17,497 bases of DNA from JBHJHK01 sp050330975 (GCA_050330975.1 JBHJHK010000511.1:1-17497); one strand, 5' to 3'. Shown: positions 8,093-14,972, numbered from the stretch's first letter. The notes: a model not told the origin generated them from the sequence alone. Numbers and translations are program-made.

Positions 8093-9118
8093 TCAGGGAG
8101 CTGGGGTGACGGCGGACTTTGCAAGAGCCCGGGTCCGCACGGCTTCCACCTGTGCCAAGGCCACCTGCACCACTTCAATGCCGGCGTTGGGGCGATGGGC
8201 GTGTTGGCTGAGGTGGCGGCGCCAGAGTTTGGCCCCGGGCTCCCCCTGGTAGAGGCCCAAGATGTGGCGCACCATGGTTTGGAGGCGCACCCCCCGAGCC
8301 CGTTGGGCCTCCAGATAGGGCAGCAGGGCCTCCACCACCTCCCGGCGGCTGCGGGGTGGGGTGGGGTCTTTGTAAAAGCGCCGGTCCACCTCGGCCAATA
8401 GATAGGGGGTTTGATAGGCGGCCCGACCCACCATCACCCCATCCACCTTTTTCAGCTGTTGGAGCCCCTGGTCTAGGGTTTGCAGGCCACCGTTGATGAC
8501 CACCGTCAACGGGGGAAACTCGGCCTTGAGGCGGTGGACCACCTCGTAGCGCAGGGGGGGCACCTCCCGGTTTTCCTTGGGGGACAAACCCTGGAGCCAG
8601 GCCTTGCGGGCATGGACGATAAATCGATTGCAACCGGTGGCGGCCACGGTGGCCACAAAGCGCTGCAGGTCTCGATAGTCGTCTTGCTGGTCGATGCCGA
8701 TGCGGCTTTTGACCGTCACCGGCACCCTATCCCCCACGGCGTCTTGCATGGCGGCTACACAGCGGGCCACCAGGTCGGGCTCGGCCATCAAACAGGCCCC
8801 AAAGCGCCCCGACTGGACCCGATCCGAGGGGCAGCCCACGTTGAGGTTGACCTCGTCGTAGCCAAAGTCCACGGCAATGCGAGCCGCCTGGGCCAGCTCC
8901 CCGGGGTCGCTACCCCCCAACTGCACCGCCACGGGGTGTTCAAAGGGGTCAAAGCCCAGCAGCCGCTCCCGGTGGCCGTGGAGCACGGCCCCAGTGGTGA
9001 CCATCTCGGTGTAGAGCGTGGCCCGACGGCTGATGAGGCGCAGGAAATAGCGGTCGTGGCGGTCGGTCCAGTCCATCATGGGGGCGACGGCAAAGGGGTG
9101 GGGAAACGAGGATGTCAT
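8093..9118 (-). CDS. dusA: tRNA-dihydrouridine synthase DusA
   Basis: A 341-residue FMN enzyme that reduces uridine to dihydrouridine in the tRNA D-loop (DusA modifies positions 20/20a). The sequence tracks E. coli DusA closely: VAPMMDWTDRHDRYFLRLIS, LYTEMVTTGA, HPVAVQLGGSDP, NLNVGCPSDRVQ with the catalytic Cys96, TVKSRIG (Lys137), IVHARKAWLQGLSPKENR (His169) and GVMVGRAAYQTP. The ATG at 9118 begins just before the conserved domain; upstream residues in the same frame look non-coding. There is no good ribosome binding site. It lies 41 bases after the hipA stop in the same direction, so it may be partly transcribed from the hipBA promoter. It shows no truncation. Confidence 0.95.
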   Translation of the reverse strand: MTSSFPHPFAVAPMMDWTDRHDRYFLRLISRRATLYTEMVTTGAVLHGHRERLLGFDPFEHPVAVQLGGSDPGELAQAARIAVDFGYDEVNLNVGCPSDRVQSGRFGACLMAEPDLVARCVAAMQDAVGDRVPVTVKSRIGIDQQDDYRDLQRFVATVAATGCNRFIVHARKAWLQGLSPKENREVPPLRYEVVHRLKAEFPPLTVVINGGLQTLDQGLQQLKKVDGVMVGRAAYQTPYLLAEVDRRFYKDPTPPRSRREVVEALLPYLEAQRARGVRLQTMVRHILGLYQGEPGAKLWRRHLSQHAHRPNAGIEVVQVALAQVEAVRTRALAKSAVTPAP

Positions 9119-9159
9119 AGTCAGTGAAGGGGGTGAGGGTGTGCGCCTTGGGGTCGAGC

Positions 9160-10458
9160 TCAGAGGGTTGTCCGGTGAGCGCGGGCAATCTGAGTAGCGC
9201 GTTCTTCGACGATGCCCACTTGGGCCGCAAAATGGGGCCACTGCGTCACGGCTTGGATGACGCGGTCGATGAGCTCCTGGGCGCGTCGCGCCTTGATGTT
9301 GCCGCTTTGCGCCAAGGCGATAAAGTCGTCCCGGTCAAAGTTATCCCGTTTGCCGTTGAGGCTCATTTGATGTTGACCCGTCCACGCTCCGCCGGGATTC
9401 CAGGCGTAGGAGATATCGTAGGCCGGTGATAGACGCCATTCGCCACGACGATTCATCAAAAAGGCAATGTTTTTGACATGATCGTCTTGGTTGCGGCTGA
9501 CGACGTTGAAAATAGCTCTCAATAGCTGTTGTTCCGCGGCCTCCGTGGTCGAGTCCAAGCGGCGAATGACCTGTAGGGCTTGCTCGTAAGAATAGCTAGT
9601 GGGTTGGTTGTAGTCGTAATGACCCAGGGCTCCCAGGGACTGCATGTGACGTTTCCCCCCAGAGGGAGTGCGATCGAAGCGCTTGGTCATGAAGTGGCTG
9701 CGTCCGCCCTCGTGGTGAAGACGGCAGGGAAACATGTCGATACCTGCAGCGACGGCCATGAGATGATAGGCGTACTCGACCAATCCGTAACCCCGGGGAT
9801 CGGCGAGTTCTCTGTCGCCGTTGCCGGATATGCCGTCGAACTTGATGAGCCAGTGTTCAAAACCCGCCTCAAGGTTCAGTTGACCGGAGCGAAATTCCCC
9901 AGTTTGGGGGTTCCAAGCCAAAATGGCTTTGGCTCTGGCGCCCCCTGCCGAGGTACCCACCCTCAAAATGTGCTCGATGGCGTCTTGATCATCTTCGCCC
10001 ACCAGGGCGCCACCGAGCTGAGACCGTTCGTCGAGGATGCGGTTGGCGAGGTCGACGAGGGCTGCGAGTTGCACGCTTTTTCCCCGGTTTGGCGAGGAAA
10101 AGAGCGCCGGTTCAAACTCGAGGGCGCCCATCCCTCGCTTGCCGATGTAACACAGGCGTTCGACGGGATTGAAACTCGCCGCTGTCTTGCCGTTGGCCGC
10201 TAGCCAGGCGTCGATGATGGCGTTGCCGAATTTGTCCGGCAAGGCGTCGGCCAGCATGCCGGGCAGACCTTTGAAGGTATTGCGTGGCAGGTTGGGGAAT
10301 TCGTAGGGAAATTCCCGTAGGGGCATCATCAACGGCGCGACTTCAATACCACTTTGGACGAAATCGGGTGTGTATTGAAACACCCCGATTTCCCGATCTT
10401 CGAGCCACGAGACAGCGCCGATATCGCGCCCCCAGAGGATGACCCGAGCGTCAGTCAT
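9160..10458 (-). CDS. hipA: HipA-type serine/threonine kinase toxin
   Basis: A 432-residue HipA-family kinase. E. coli HipA phosphorylates GltX and induces growth arrest and persistence. Motifs seen: the N-terminal subdomain with NTFKGLPGMLADALPDKFG (60-78); the serine-containing activation loop VGTSAGGARAKA (167-178; Ser170 is the likely autophosphorylation site); ATP-binding Lys206 in WLIKFD; FDR (261-263); the catalytic loop NQDDHVKN (323-330; Asp326); and the metal-binding SPAYDISY (344-351; Asp348). All key residues are intact, so it should be active. The ATG at 10458 overlaps the end of the antitoxin gene by eight bases, the usual antitoxin-first arrangement. Base use is a little less G/C-run rich than in the genes to the left, compatible with acquisition. 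The target may differ from GltX. Confidence 0.93.
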   Translation of the reverse strand: MTDARVILWGRDIGAVSWLEDREIGVFQYTPDFVQSGIEVAPLMMPLREFPYEFPNLPRNTFKGLPGMLADALPDKFGNAIIDAWLAANGKTAASFNPVERLCYIGKRGMGALEFEPALFSSPNRGKSVQLAALVDLANRILDERSQLGGALVGEDDQDAIEHILRVGTSAGGARAKAILAWNPQTGEFRSGQLNLEAGFEHWLIKFDGISGNGDRELADPRGYGLVEYAYHLMAVAAGIDMFPCRLHHEGGRSHFMTKRFDRTPSGGKRHMQSLGALGHYDYNQPTSYSYEQALQVIRRLDSTTEAAEQQLLRAIFNVVSRNQDDHVKNIAFLMNRRGEWRLSPAYDISYAWNPGGAWTGQHQMSLNGKRDNFDRDDFIALAQSGNIKARRAQELIDRVIQAVTQWPHFAAQVGIVEERATQIARAHRTTL

Positions 10459-10819
10459 CGTCTTCGTCGCCCCAGTGCCAAACGGATGTTCCAGAGGCCG
10501 ACTGAGGCGATACCGGCCGGGCGCGTTGTCGTTCTCGGCCCCGCTGGGTGACCCGCTCGACGGGTCTCACCGTGGGATCTGGCAGTAGGTTGGCAAGGTT
10601 TTGCTGAATGCCCAAAGCAGATAAAACGCGAATAAACGTGTTGAGAGATACACCTTCCCCGCGCTCTAGACGATGGATGGTGCGAGTCGATACTCCAGCT
10701 TGCTGGGCGAGTTGACTCTGGGTCATATTGCGCGCTAGGCGAATGCCCTCGAGACGGTGACAGAGCACCGCCTCGATGCGTTCGCTCGACGCCAGGGCAA
10801 AGTCGATCTCATAGGACAT
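10451..10819 (-). CDS. hipB: HipB-type antitoxin, HTH XRE regulator
   Basis: A 122-residue DNA-binding antitoxin. A Cro/C1-type helix-turn-helix spans about residues 21-73 (RLARNMTQSQLAQQAGVSTR, then TIHRLERGEG). A basic, disordered-looking linker (about 84-110) leads to the tail WHWGDEDDD. In E. coli a C-terminal Trp of HipB docks into HipA, so this aromatic/acidic tail is a reasonable toxin-binding element; that is inference. It would neutralise HipA and repress the operon through an upstream palindrome. It overlaps hipA by eight bases. No Shine-Dalgarno sequence is seen before the ATG, and the candidate operator begins three bases upstream of it. Confidence 0.9.
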   Translation of the reverse strand: MSYEIDFALASSERIEAVLCHRLEGIRLARNMTQSQLAQQAGVSTRTIHRLERGEGVSLNTFIRVLSALGIQQNLANLLPDPTVRPVERVTQRGRERQRARPVSPQSASGTSVWHWGDEDDD

Positions 10820-10821
10820 GA

Positions 10822-10846
10822 TTAACTAACACATTTGTCTAGTTAA
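10822..10846 (-). promoter_or_regulatory. Candidate HipB operator (inverted repeat)
   Basis: Perfect 7-bp arms TTAACTA and TAGTTAA are separated by 11 bases, with half-site centres 18 bp apart. The repeat begins three bases upstream of the hipB ATG in a distinctly AT-rich patch. XRE antitoxins bind such dyads to autorepress their operon. A second dyad (10868-10881) lies 22 bp further upstream. Confidence 0.55.
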
Positions 10847-10867
10847 ACCTTTAAGAGGCAATTAGTA

Positions 10868-10881
10868 TGCAAAATTTTGCA
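10868..10881. promoter_or_regulatory. Perfect 14-bp palindrome upstream of hipB
   Basis: TGCAAAATTTTGCA is a perfect palindrome about 50 bases upstream of the hipB start in the 192-base gap between hipB and the small membrane-protein gene. It is unlike the TTAACTA dyad, so it may be a site for another regulator or part of the promoter. A further short dyad (GTCGAC twice, 10919-10934) lies next to it. Nothing else is recognisable in the gap. Confidence 0.35.
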
Positions 10882-11011
10882 GTTTACGGCTAGACGATTG
10901 AACACCGAGGAAATGGAAGTCGACGACCGTCGACGGAACAAGGACAGCTTTGGGGTACTGAACTCAAGGGGCCAACCCAGGACACCCATGGCGCCGCTGT
11001 CAAACACCCCC

Positions 11012-11356
11012 CTAGGGATCGGGGGAGCGCACCCCCCGCAACAGCCACGCCAGGGCCCACCAACTGTAGCGCACCACCCGCAGGGCAAAGCGCAAAAGCC
11101 CCAAGAGGATAAAAAATCCCACCAGCCCGGCGGCTAGCCCCGCCGCCATGACCCCCGGGTGGGCCAGCAAGGCCACGCCCTGGGTTTCCAGGGCCTCGAA
11201 CAGCCACCAGCCCCCGGCGAAGGTCAAAAGCGCCAACGACAATCGTTTGATCCACAGCCACAACGCCGGCAGGCCAGTGCCCTCCAACGCCTGGGCAACG
11301 CCCTGGCCCAGCAGCCAGCGCACGACTTTGCCCCGGGTCACTTCCGGATCGGCCAA
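11012..11356 (-). CDS. Small two-helix membrane protein, unknown function
   Basis: A 114-residue protein I do not recognise. Two membrane segments are predicted, at about residues 37-54 and 69-91, with Trp-rich, Arg-containing ends (the tail RVVRYSWWALAWLLRGVR suggests a membrane-lying amphipathic end). There is no signal peptide and no catalytic motif. The ATG at 11356 is preceded by AGGGG about five bases away, a usable ribosome binding site. It starts 41 bases after the stop of the WYL regulator in the same direction, so the two are probably one transcript. Its link to the regulator and to the coiled-coil genes is unknown; in defence loci small membrane proteins are often effectors, but nothing in the sequence proves that. 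Confidence 0.7.
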   Translation of the reverse strand: MADPEVTRGKVVRWLLGQGVAQALEGTGLPALWLWIKRLSLALLTFAGGWWLFEALETQGVALLAHPGVMAAGLAAGLVGFFILLGLLRFALRVVRYSWWALAWLLRGVRSPDP

Positions 11357-11397
11357 TGGTTTCCCCTCGCTTCCCGGGGGGGGCTAAGTCAAGGGGG

Positions 11398-12240
11398 CTA
11401 GGTGGGGTCCCCAGGGGTCACCACCGTCGCCACCACCTCGGGGTCGCCGGCCAGCAACTGTGCCAAAGGTAGCGCTAAAACCCCGTTGGTGTCGATGAGT
11501 CGTCGTCCCCCCGCCATGGCGTAGTCCACCTCGACGGCGCGCCGGGCGGCGTCTGGCAAATCGGCCCGGGGCGCCACTTGGACCTGGGCCCGGCGCTGCC
11601 AAAGCCCATCCGCACCCCCGGGGCCTGGGGGGCCCAGCAGAGTAAACGGCGGCTCCAGCCCCCCCAGGGCCACCAATCCATAGTCGGCCCGGTCCTCCCA
11701 ATAGCCCCGCACATACCACCGCCAACCCAGGGCCACCAGGGTGTGGGGCACCACCACCCGCTCGCCCGCCGGTCCACCGGCTGTGCCTCGGTGTTGTTGG
11801 ACGCGCAGCCGTTCGCCCGTCCGCAGGGCCGTGGCCAGGGCCACCGTGGCGTCGGCCGCCAGACTCCAGAGACCCAGGGGGCGCCCCGGCGAAGGCCAAA
11901 TTTCCACCACCGGCGGGGGCTGGCGCAGGGTGTGCCCCGCCCGGGCCAGGGCCAGGTACTCCTCCGGGTGCCCCGCACTGTACAGCGTTCGAAAGCCGGA
12001 CCCGGGTCGGTAGCCCTTGAGGTGGCGGTCGTAGCCCAGGGCCCGGGGATTGAGGAGACCACTGTAGGTGTTGATGGCCTGGGAAGCCGCTTGGCGACTG
12101 AGGCCAAAGGCCCCCGTGAGGTGGTTGGTGGTCAAACGCCCTTCCCACAGGGCGATGACCTCCAAAACGTGGTAGCGCTGCCTGAGGGGCCAGCGCAGGT
12201 CGTGCTCGGTGGGCGAGGGGCAAGGGGGAAGTTGAACCAT
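11398..12240 (-). CDS. Winged-helix/WYL transcriptional regulator, CapW/BrxR-like
   Basis: A 280-residue regulator. An N-terminal winged helix (about 16-90) has the layout of the CapW/BrxR family: RWPLRQRYHVLEVIALWEGR, GLSRQAASQAINTYSGL, YDRHLKGYRP and a following F-x-x-L-Y. A WYL domain spans about 140-200 (VVPHTLVALGWRWYVRGYWE), and a C-terminal WCX-like part about 215-265 (APRADLPDAARRAVEVDYAM). Known CapW/BrxR proteins repress phage-defence operons such as CBASS and BREX and release DNA on a nucleic-acid or damage signal. Several arginines usual after the YVRGYxE motif are absent here. I chose the ATG at 12240; a TTG 36 bases upstream is possible. A TATAAT box lies about 55 bases upstream. 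It is divergent from the coiled-coil gene pair and probably controls it and itself. Confidence 0.85.
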   Translation of the reverse strand: MVQLPPCPSPTEHDLRWPLRQRYHVLEVIALWEGRLTTNHLTGAFGLSRQAASQAINTYSGLLNPRALGYDRHLKGYRPGSGFRTLYSAGHPEEYLALARAGHTLRQPPPVVEIWPSPGRPLGLWSLAADATVALATALRTGERLRVQQHRGTAGGPAGERVVVPHTLVALGWRWYVRGYWEDRADYGLVALGGLEPPFTLLGPPGPGGADGLWQRRAQVQVAPRADLPDAARRAVEVDYAMAGGRRLIDTNGVLALPLAQLLAGDPEVVATVVTPGDPT

Positions 12241-12293
12241 GGTAGGGATCACCGCGGTGGGCCGCCAGGGCGGCAAAGGGCCAATACCCGGAG

Positions 12294-12320
12294 ATTATAC
12301 TGAAAATATTTACATGTAAA
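12294..12320 (-). promoter_or_regulatory. Promoter of the WYL regulator gene
   Basis: On the minus strand a perfect TATAAT -10 box (12299-12294) lies about 55 bases before the ATG at 12240. The best -35 element is TTTACA (12320-12315) at a short 15-base spacing, or TTTTTA at 17 bases. The -35 region falls in the 12-bp palindrome shared with the divergent promoter. Confidence 0.5.
12309..12320. promoter_or_regulatory. Shared palindromic operator candidate TTTACATGTAAA
   Basis: A perfect 12-bp palindrome sits midway between the divergent start codons and supplies a TTTACA hexamer on each strand. It is the best candidate binding site for the WYL regulator, which would then occlude both promoters at once. 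Another alternating palindrome, GTATATATATATAC (12332-12345), lies 11 bases to the right and overlaps the rightward -10 region. Confidence 0.5.
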
Positions 12321-12338
12321 AAGCCTTGATAGTATATA
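12309..12338 (+). promoter_or_regulatory. Candidate promoter of the coiled-coil gene pair
   Basis: TTTACA (12309-12314, five of six -35 matches) is followed after 18 bases by TATATA (12333-12338, four of six -10 matches) in a TA repeat. The transcript would have a leader of about 100 bases before the GTG at 12445, with AAGGAG at 12431-12436 as ribosome binding site. No other gene lies in the 204-base divergent gap. Confidence 0.4.
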
Positions 12339-12401
12339 TATATACAATTAAAATAGATGTCATTGAGGCGAGGCCAAACGCTTCAAAACCCTTTGGCCGC
12401 C

Positions 12402-12463
12402 GTGGAACCACTACCCACCAACCGTTTAACAAGGAGTCATTGCGGTGCAAACCACTACCCACC
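12402..12463 (+). repeat. Imperfect direct repeat around the start of the first coiled-coil gene
   Basis: The stretch AACCACTACCCACC occurs at 12406-12419 and again at 12450-12463, each a few bases after a GTG (12402 and 12445). The second GTG is the start codon; the first is out of frame with it by one base. The copies are 44 bases apart and bracket the AAGGAG ribosome binding site. Confidence 0.7.
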
Positions 12464-13440
12464 CCGAACACATCCAACGCCAGTTCGGCCAACTCGAAGC
12501 CGAGCGGCGCAGCCGGGAGCAGCGCATCCTCACCCAAGAGGATCGGGCGGCCCAGGTCAAAGATGGGGAGATCCTCCAAAAGGCCTCGGACTACACCTCG
12601 GAGATCATTTTCAAGGCCCTCGCCGACCTCCAGGCGCGCTTTGGCCAATCCATCGAGGGCATCAGCAAGAGCATGGACGACGAGGTGGCCAAGCTAGACC
12701 ACCTAGAGCGAGCCGTGGAAGTCCAACAACGCCAGCTCAAGGCCCTCAACGACATACGCGTCGCCGCCGAGATGCTCAACATCGGCGAGCAAGAGCACAC
12801 CCTCGCCATCCAGGCCCTCGACGACCAACTCGCCAACCACCAAAAGCAGCTCGACGAAGAGCGCCGGGAACACAGCCAAACCCTGGCGCGCCAGCGCCAG
12901 GCCTTCGACGAAGAACAACAAAAGCGCGCCGAGCAAAAGGCCAAGCAGCGCACCCTGGAAGAAGAGCAGTACAGCTACGAACGCCAGAGCCGCCTGGCCA
13001 GCGAACAGGACCAATTCAAGGCCCAGGAGCGGTCGATCAAAAAGACCCTGGAGGATCAGGGATTGGAAAAGCAAAAGGACTGGGATCGGCGCCGGGGCCT
13101 GTTGGCCAAGGAAGCCGACAAGTACCGGGAATACCAGCAGATCGTCGCCGAGCGGGAGACCAAACTCGACGACGCCAAGAAAAAGGCCCGGGAAGCGGGC
13201 GTCAAAGAGGTCATGGACGACGCCAAGGCCGACGCCGAGCTCTACGCCAAAGAGGTGGAGGCCAGCAAGAAGGCCCTGGAGACCAAGCTCCAGTTGATCA
13301 AAAACACCAACGAACAGCGCCGTCAGCGGATTGAAGCCCTCAACAACCAGCTCCAGGAGGCCTCCAAGGAGGCCCGCAGCCTGGCCCTCACCGCCGTGAC
13401 CACCGCCGGTGGGGTCCGGGATGGCCGGGTTGGGGCTTGA
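12445..13440 (+). CDS. Long coiled-coil protein, unknown function (first of pair)
   Basis: A 331-residue, strongly charged protein rich in Glu, Lys, Arg, Gln and Ala with almost continuous heptad-like pattern from about residue 70 to 310. It has no signal peptide, membrane helix, or enzyme motif. Residues 41-75 (GEILQKASDYTSEIIFKALA and on) are more hydrophobic and may form a small head domain. Around 169-180 is RTLEEEQYSYER, and near the end RIEALNNQLQEASKEARSLA; both resemble segments of the protein encoded next, so the two look like diverged paralogues. The GTG start at 12445 has AAGGAG eight bases upstream. Annotation pipelines tend to call such proteins myosin- or SMC-like, but there is no ATPase. 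Likely a cytoplasmic structural or scaffolding protein working with its neighbour under control of the divergent WYL regulator; function not recognised. Confidence 0.85.
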   Translation: MQTTTHPEHIQRQFGQLEAERRSREQRILTQEDRAAQVKDGEILQKASDYTSEIIFKALADLQARFGQSIEGISKSMDDEVAKLDHLERAVEVQQRQLKALNDIRVAAEMLNIGEQEHTLAIQALDDQLANHQKQLDEERREHSQTLARQRQAFDEEQQKRAEQKAKQRTLEEEQYSYERQSRLASEQDQFKAQERSIKKTLEDQGLEKQKDWDRRRGLLAKEADKYREYQQIVAERETKLDDAKKKAREAGVKEVMDDAKADAELYAKEVEASKKALETKLQLIKNTNEQRRQRIEALNNQLQEASKEARSLALTAVTTAGGVRDGRVGA

Positions 13441-13496
13441 CGTTCCCCGGATCCACCAACCCTTCCTCTTTTTGAACCGCTGACGAGACGAGACCC

Positions 13497-14606
13497 ATGA
13501 GCGACGTCAATGCCAAGAGCACCAAGGCCGAGATTCTCAAGGCCTTTGAAGAGCTGCAAAAAGAACTGGAGCAGACCAAAAGGGAACTGCGCTCCGCCAA
13601 GCGCCAAGCCGGCGATGGCGGCAGCGGCAGCGGCAATGGCGGCAAGGCCAAGGCCAGCGGCGCCGACACCCCCGCGCCTTCGACGGCGGCGAAACTCAAC
13701 GGCGGGGAGGGCGCCGTCGACATCGCCCAGGTGGTCGACACCATGGACCGGTTGGACGACATGTTCAACCAGGCCCTGAGTCGACTGTCCACGGAGCTGT
13801 TGGTCAAGAGCGGCAAGCTCAAGGACATTTCCCAGGACGTGGAAAACGAGCGCACCCAGCTCAAAGAGCTCTACCACCTAGAGACCATCGGCGACGACAC
13901 CCTAGATCAACTCATCGACCAGTATCGCCAGCGCTCCGAGGCCAACCAGGTGGCCTTGGTGGACAAGCGGCGGCAGACCGAGGCCCACATTGAGCAGGGT
14001 ACCCGCAGCTGGCAGACGGAACGGGAAAAGGCCACCTTGGAATTCAAGGAATACCAGGCCCAGACCCTCCTGGCCCAGGAGCGGGCCGACCGGGAATACG
14101 CCTACAAGCTCCAACTAGAGCGCCAGACCACCGATGAGGAGGCCCAGCGGGTCCGGGAAGAACGGGAGCGGGAACTCCAGGCCTACCGGGAGAAGATCCA
14201 CCACCAGTGGACCGAGGAAGAGGAAAAACTCGCCGCCGAGGAAAAGGCCTTCCAAGAGGCCAAGGAGAAGGCCGAACGGTTCCCCGCAGAGCTGGAAGCC
14301 GCCGAGAGGCGGGCCCGGGAGGAGGGCAAGGGCATCGGCGCCAGCCAGGCCAAGCGCCAAGCCGCCCTGGCCAAGAGCGCCGCCGAGGCCGAGTTGGAGA
14401 CCCTGCGCCTCCAGGTGGCCGCCGCCGACGAGGAAGCCGCCAAGCTCAGCGAGCAAATCGACGGCCTCACCCTGCAGCTGGATAGCTCCATCACCAAGGT
14501 CCAGGAGCTGGCGGTCAAGGCCATCGAAGGGGCGTCGAGCCACGGCTCCTTTGAGGCCCTGCGGGAGATCACCCTGGAGCAAGCCAAGGCCCAGGCCAAG
14601 AAGTGA
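13497..14606 (+). CDS. Long coiled-coil protein, unknown function (second of pair)
   Basis: A 369-residue protein in three parts. A short N-terminal helix (about 8-38) is followed by a Gly/Ser/Ala/Pro-rich flexible linker (about 39-72, starting GDGGSGSGNGG). A longer helical region follows from about 75, highly charged from 140 to 335. Its last part (ITKVQELAVKAIEGASS, 332-348) matches the end of the preceding protein in pattern, and REYAYKLQLERQ (199-210) matches its QYSYER segment. No membrane, signal, or catalytic motif is seen. It starts at ATG 13497, 56 bases after the previous stop, with only a weak GAGACGAGA before it; the shared direction indicates one operon. I recall uncharacterised proteins of similar make-up in distant bacteria, but no named function. 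The pair could form a hetero-oligomeric filament or scaffold; this is inference. Confidence 0.85.
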   Translation: MSDVNAKSTKAEILKAFEELQKELEQTKRELRSAKRQAGDGGSGSGNGGKAKASGADTPAPSTAAKLNGGEGAVDIAQVVDTMDRLDDMFNQALSRLSTELLVKSGKLKDISQDVENERTQLKELYHLETIGDDTLDQLIDQYRQRSEANQVALVDKRRQTEAHIEQGTRSWQTEREKATLEFKEYQAQTLLAQERADREYAYKLQLERQTTDEEAQRVREERERELQAYREKIHHQWTEEEEKLAAEEKAFQEAKEKAERFPAELEAAERRAREEGKGIGASQAKRQAALAKSAAEAELETLRLQVAAADEEAAKLSEQIDGLTLQLDSSITKVQELAVKAIEGASSHGSFEALREITLEQAKAQAKK

Positions 14607-14972
14607 GGGTCGGCTACCTCAGCAAAGGGTCATTGGCCGCCCAGTCGATCCCGATGGCCTTGGGGGGGGCGTGCAAAGCGCCCCTTCAGCCTGCGGACCT
14701 TACCATTCCCTCAGCTGCCGCTCCCCCTACGATAGCGCTCTTCCGGACTGCCCTGGACCCTCAAAAGACGTATCATACGGTTTGAGGGTTGAGAAAAGGG
14801 GCGCACTGCCAAGCAGTAAAACCCGCTATAAATAGACCAGCTCCCCCTGGGAGCAGTTGGTTGTAGAGATCAAATTGGATGGGAGTGCGGTAGATTTTTT
14901 GAGATGGATGCTTGGTTTTGGTAGTGATTTCAACCTCAATCAATCTGGGGCCTTGGAGAGATGGAGTAATCA
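14607..14972. other. Gene-free stretch between coiled-coil pair and YeeE pair
   Basis: These 366 bases hold no convincing gene. The left half is GC-rich and includes a run of eight G followed by a small stem (GGGGCG, 14666-14671, with CGCCCC, 14679-14684). In the middle is a strong inverted repeat (14758-14788), and at 14840-14854 a 6-bp stem with a three-base loop (GCTCCC/GGGAGC). The right half becomes AT-richer, with TATAAA at 14827-14832, and ends in the GGAG ribosome binding site of the next gene. Terminator and promoter functions are likely here but not clearly resolved. Confidence 0.6.
14758..14788. promoter_or_regulatory. 31-bp inverted repeat, operator or terminator-like
   Basis: The arms CCCTCAAA and TTTGAGGG pair perfectly; the interior contains a second dyad (CGTAT-C-ATACG). 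No T-run follows in either direction, so an intrinsic terminator is not certain. The nested symmetry would also suit an operator for the sulfur-transport genes downstream. Confidence 0.45.

Noticed and set aside
12241..12276. TTG start for the WYL regulator at 12276
   Set aside because: It adds 12 residues with no family likeness and uses a rarer codon; the ATG at 12240 lies nearer the conserved winged-helix domain, though neither has a good ribosome binding site.
12332..12345. TA repeat as a microsatellite or mobile-element footprint
   Set aside because: It is short and lies exactly where a -10 region is expected; no flanking duplications or element ends are seen.
14666..14684. GC stem after the coiled-coil pair as an intrinsic terminator
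   Set aside because: The stem is only six base pairs with a seven-base loop and no T-run follows.
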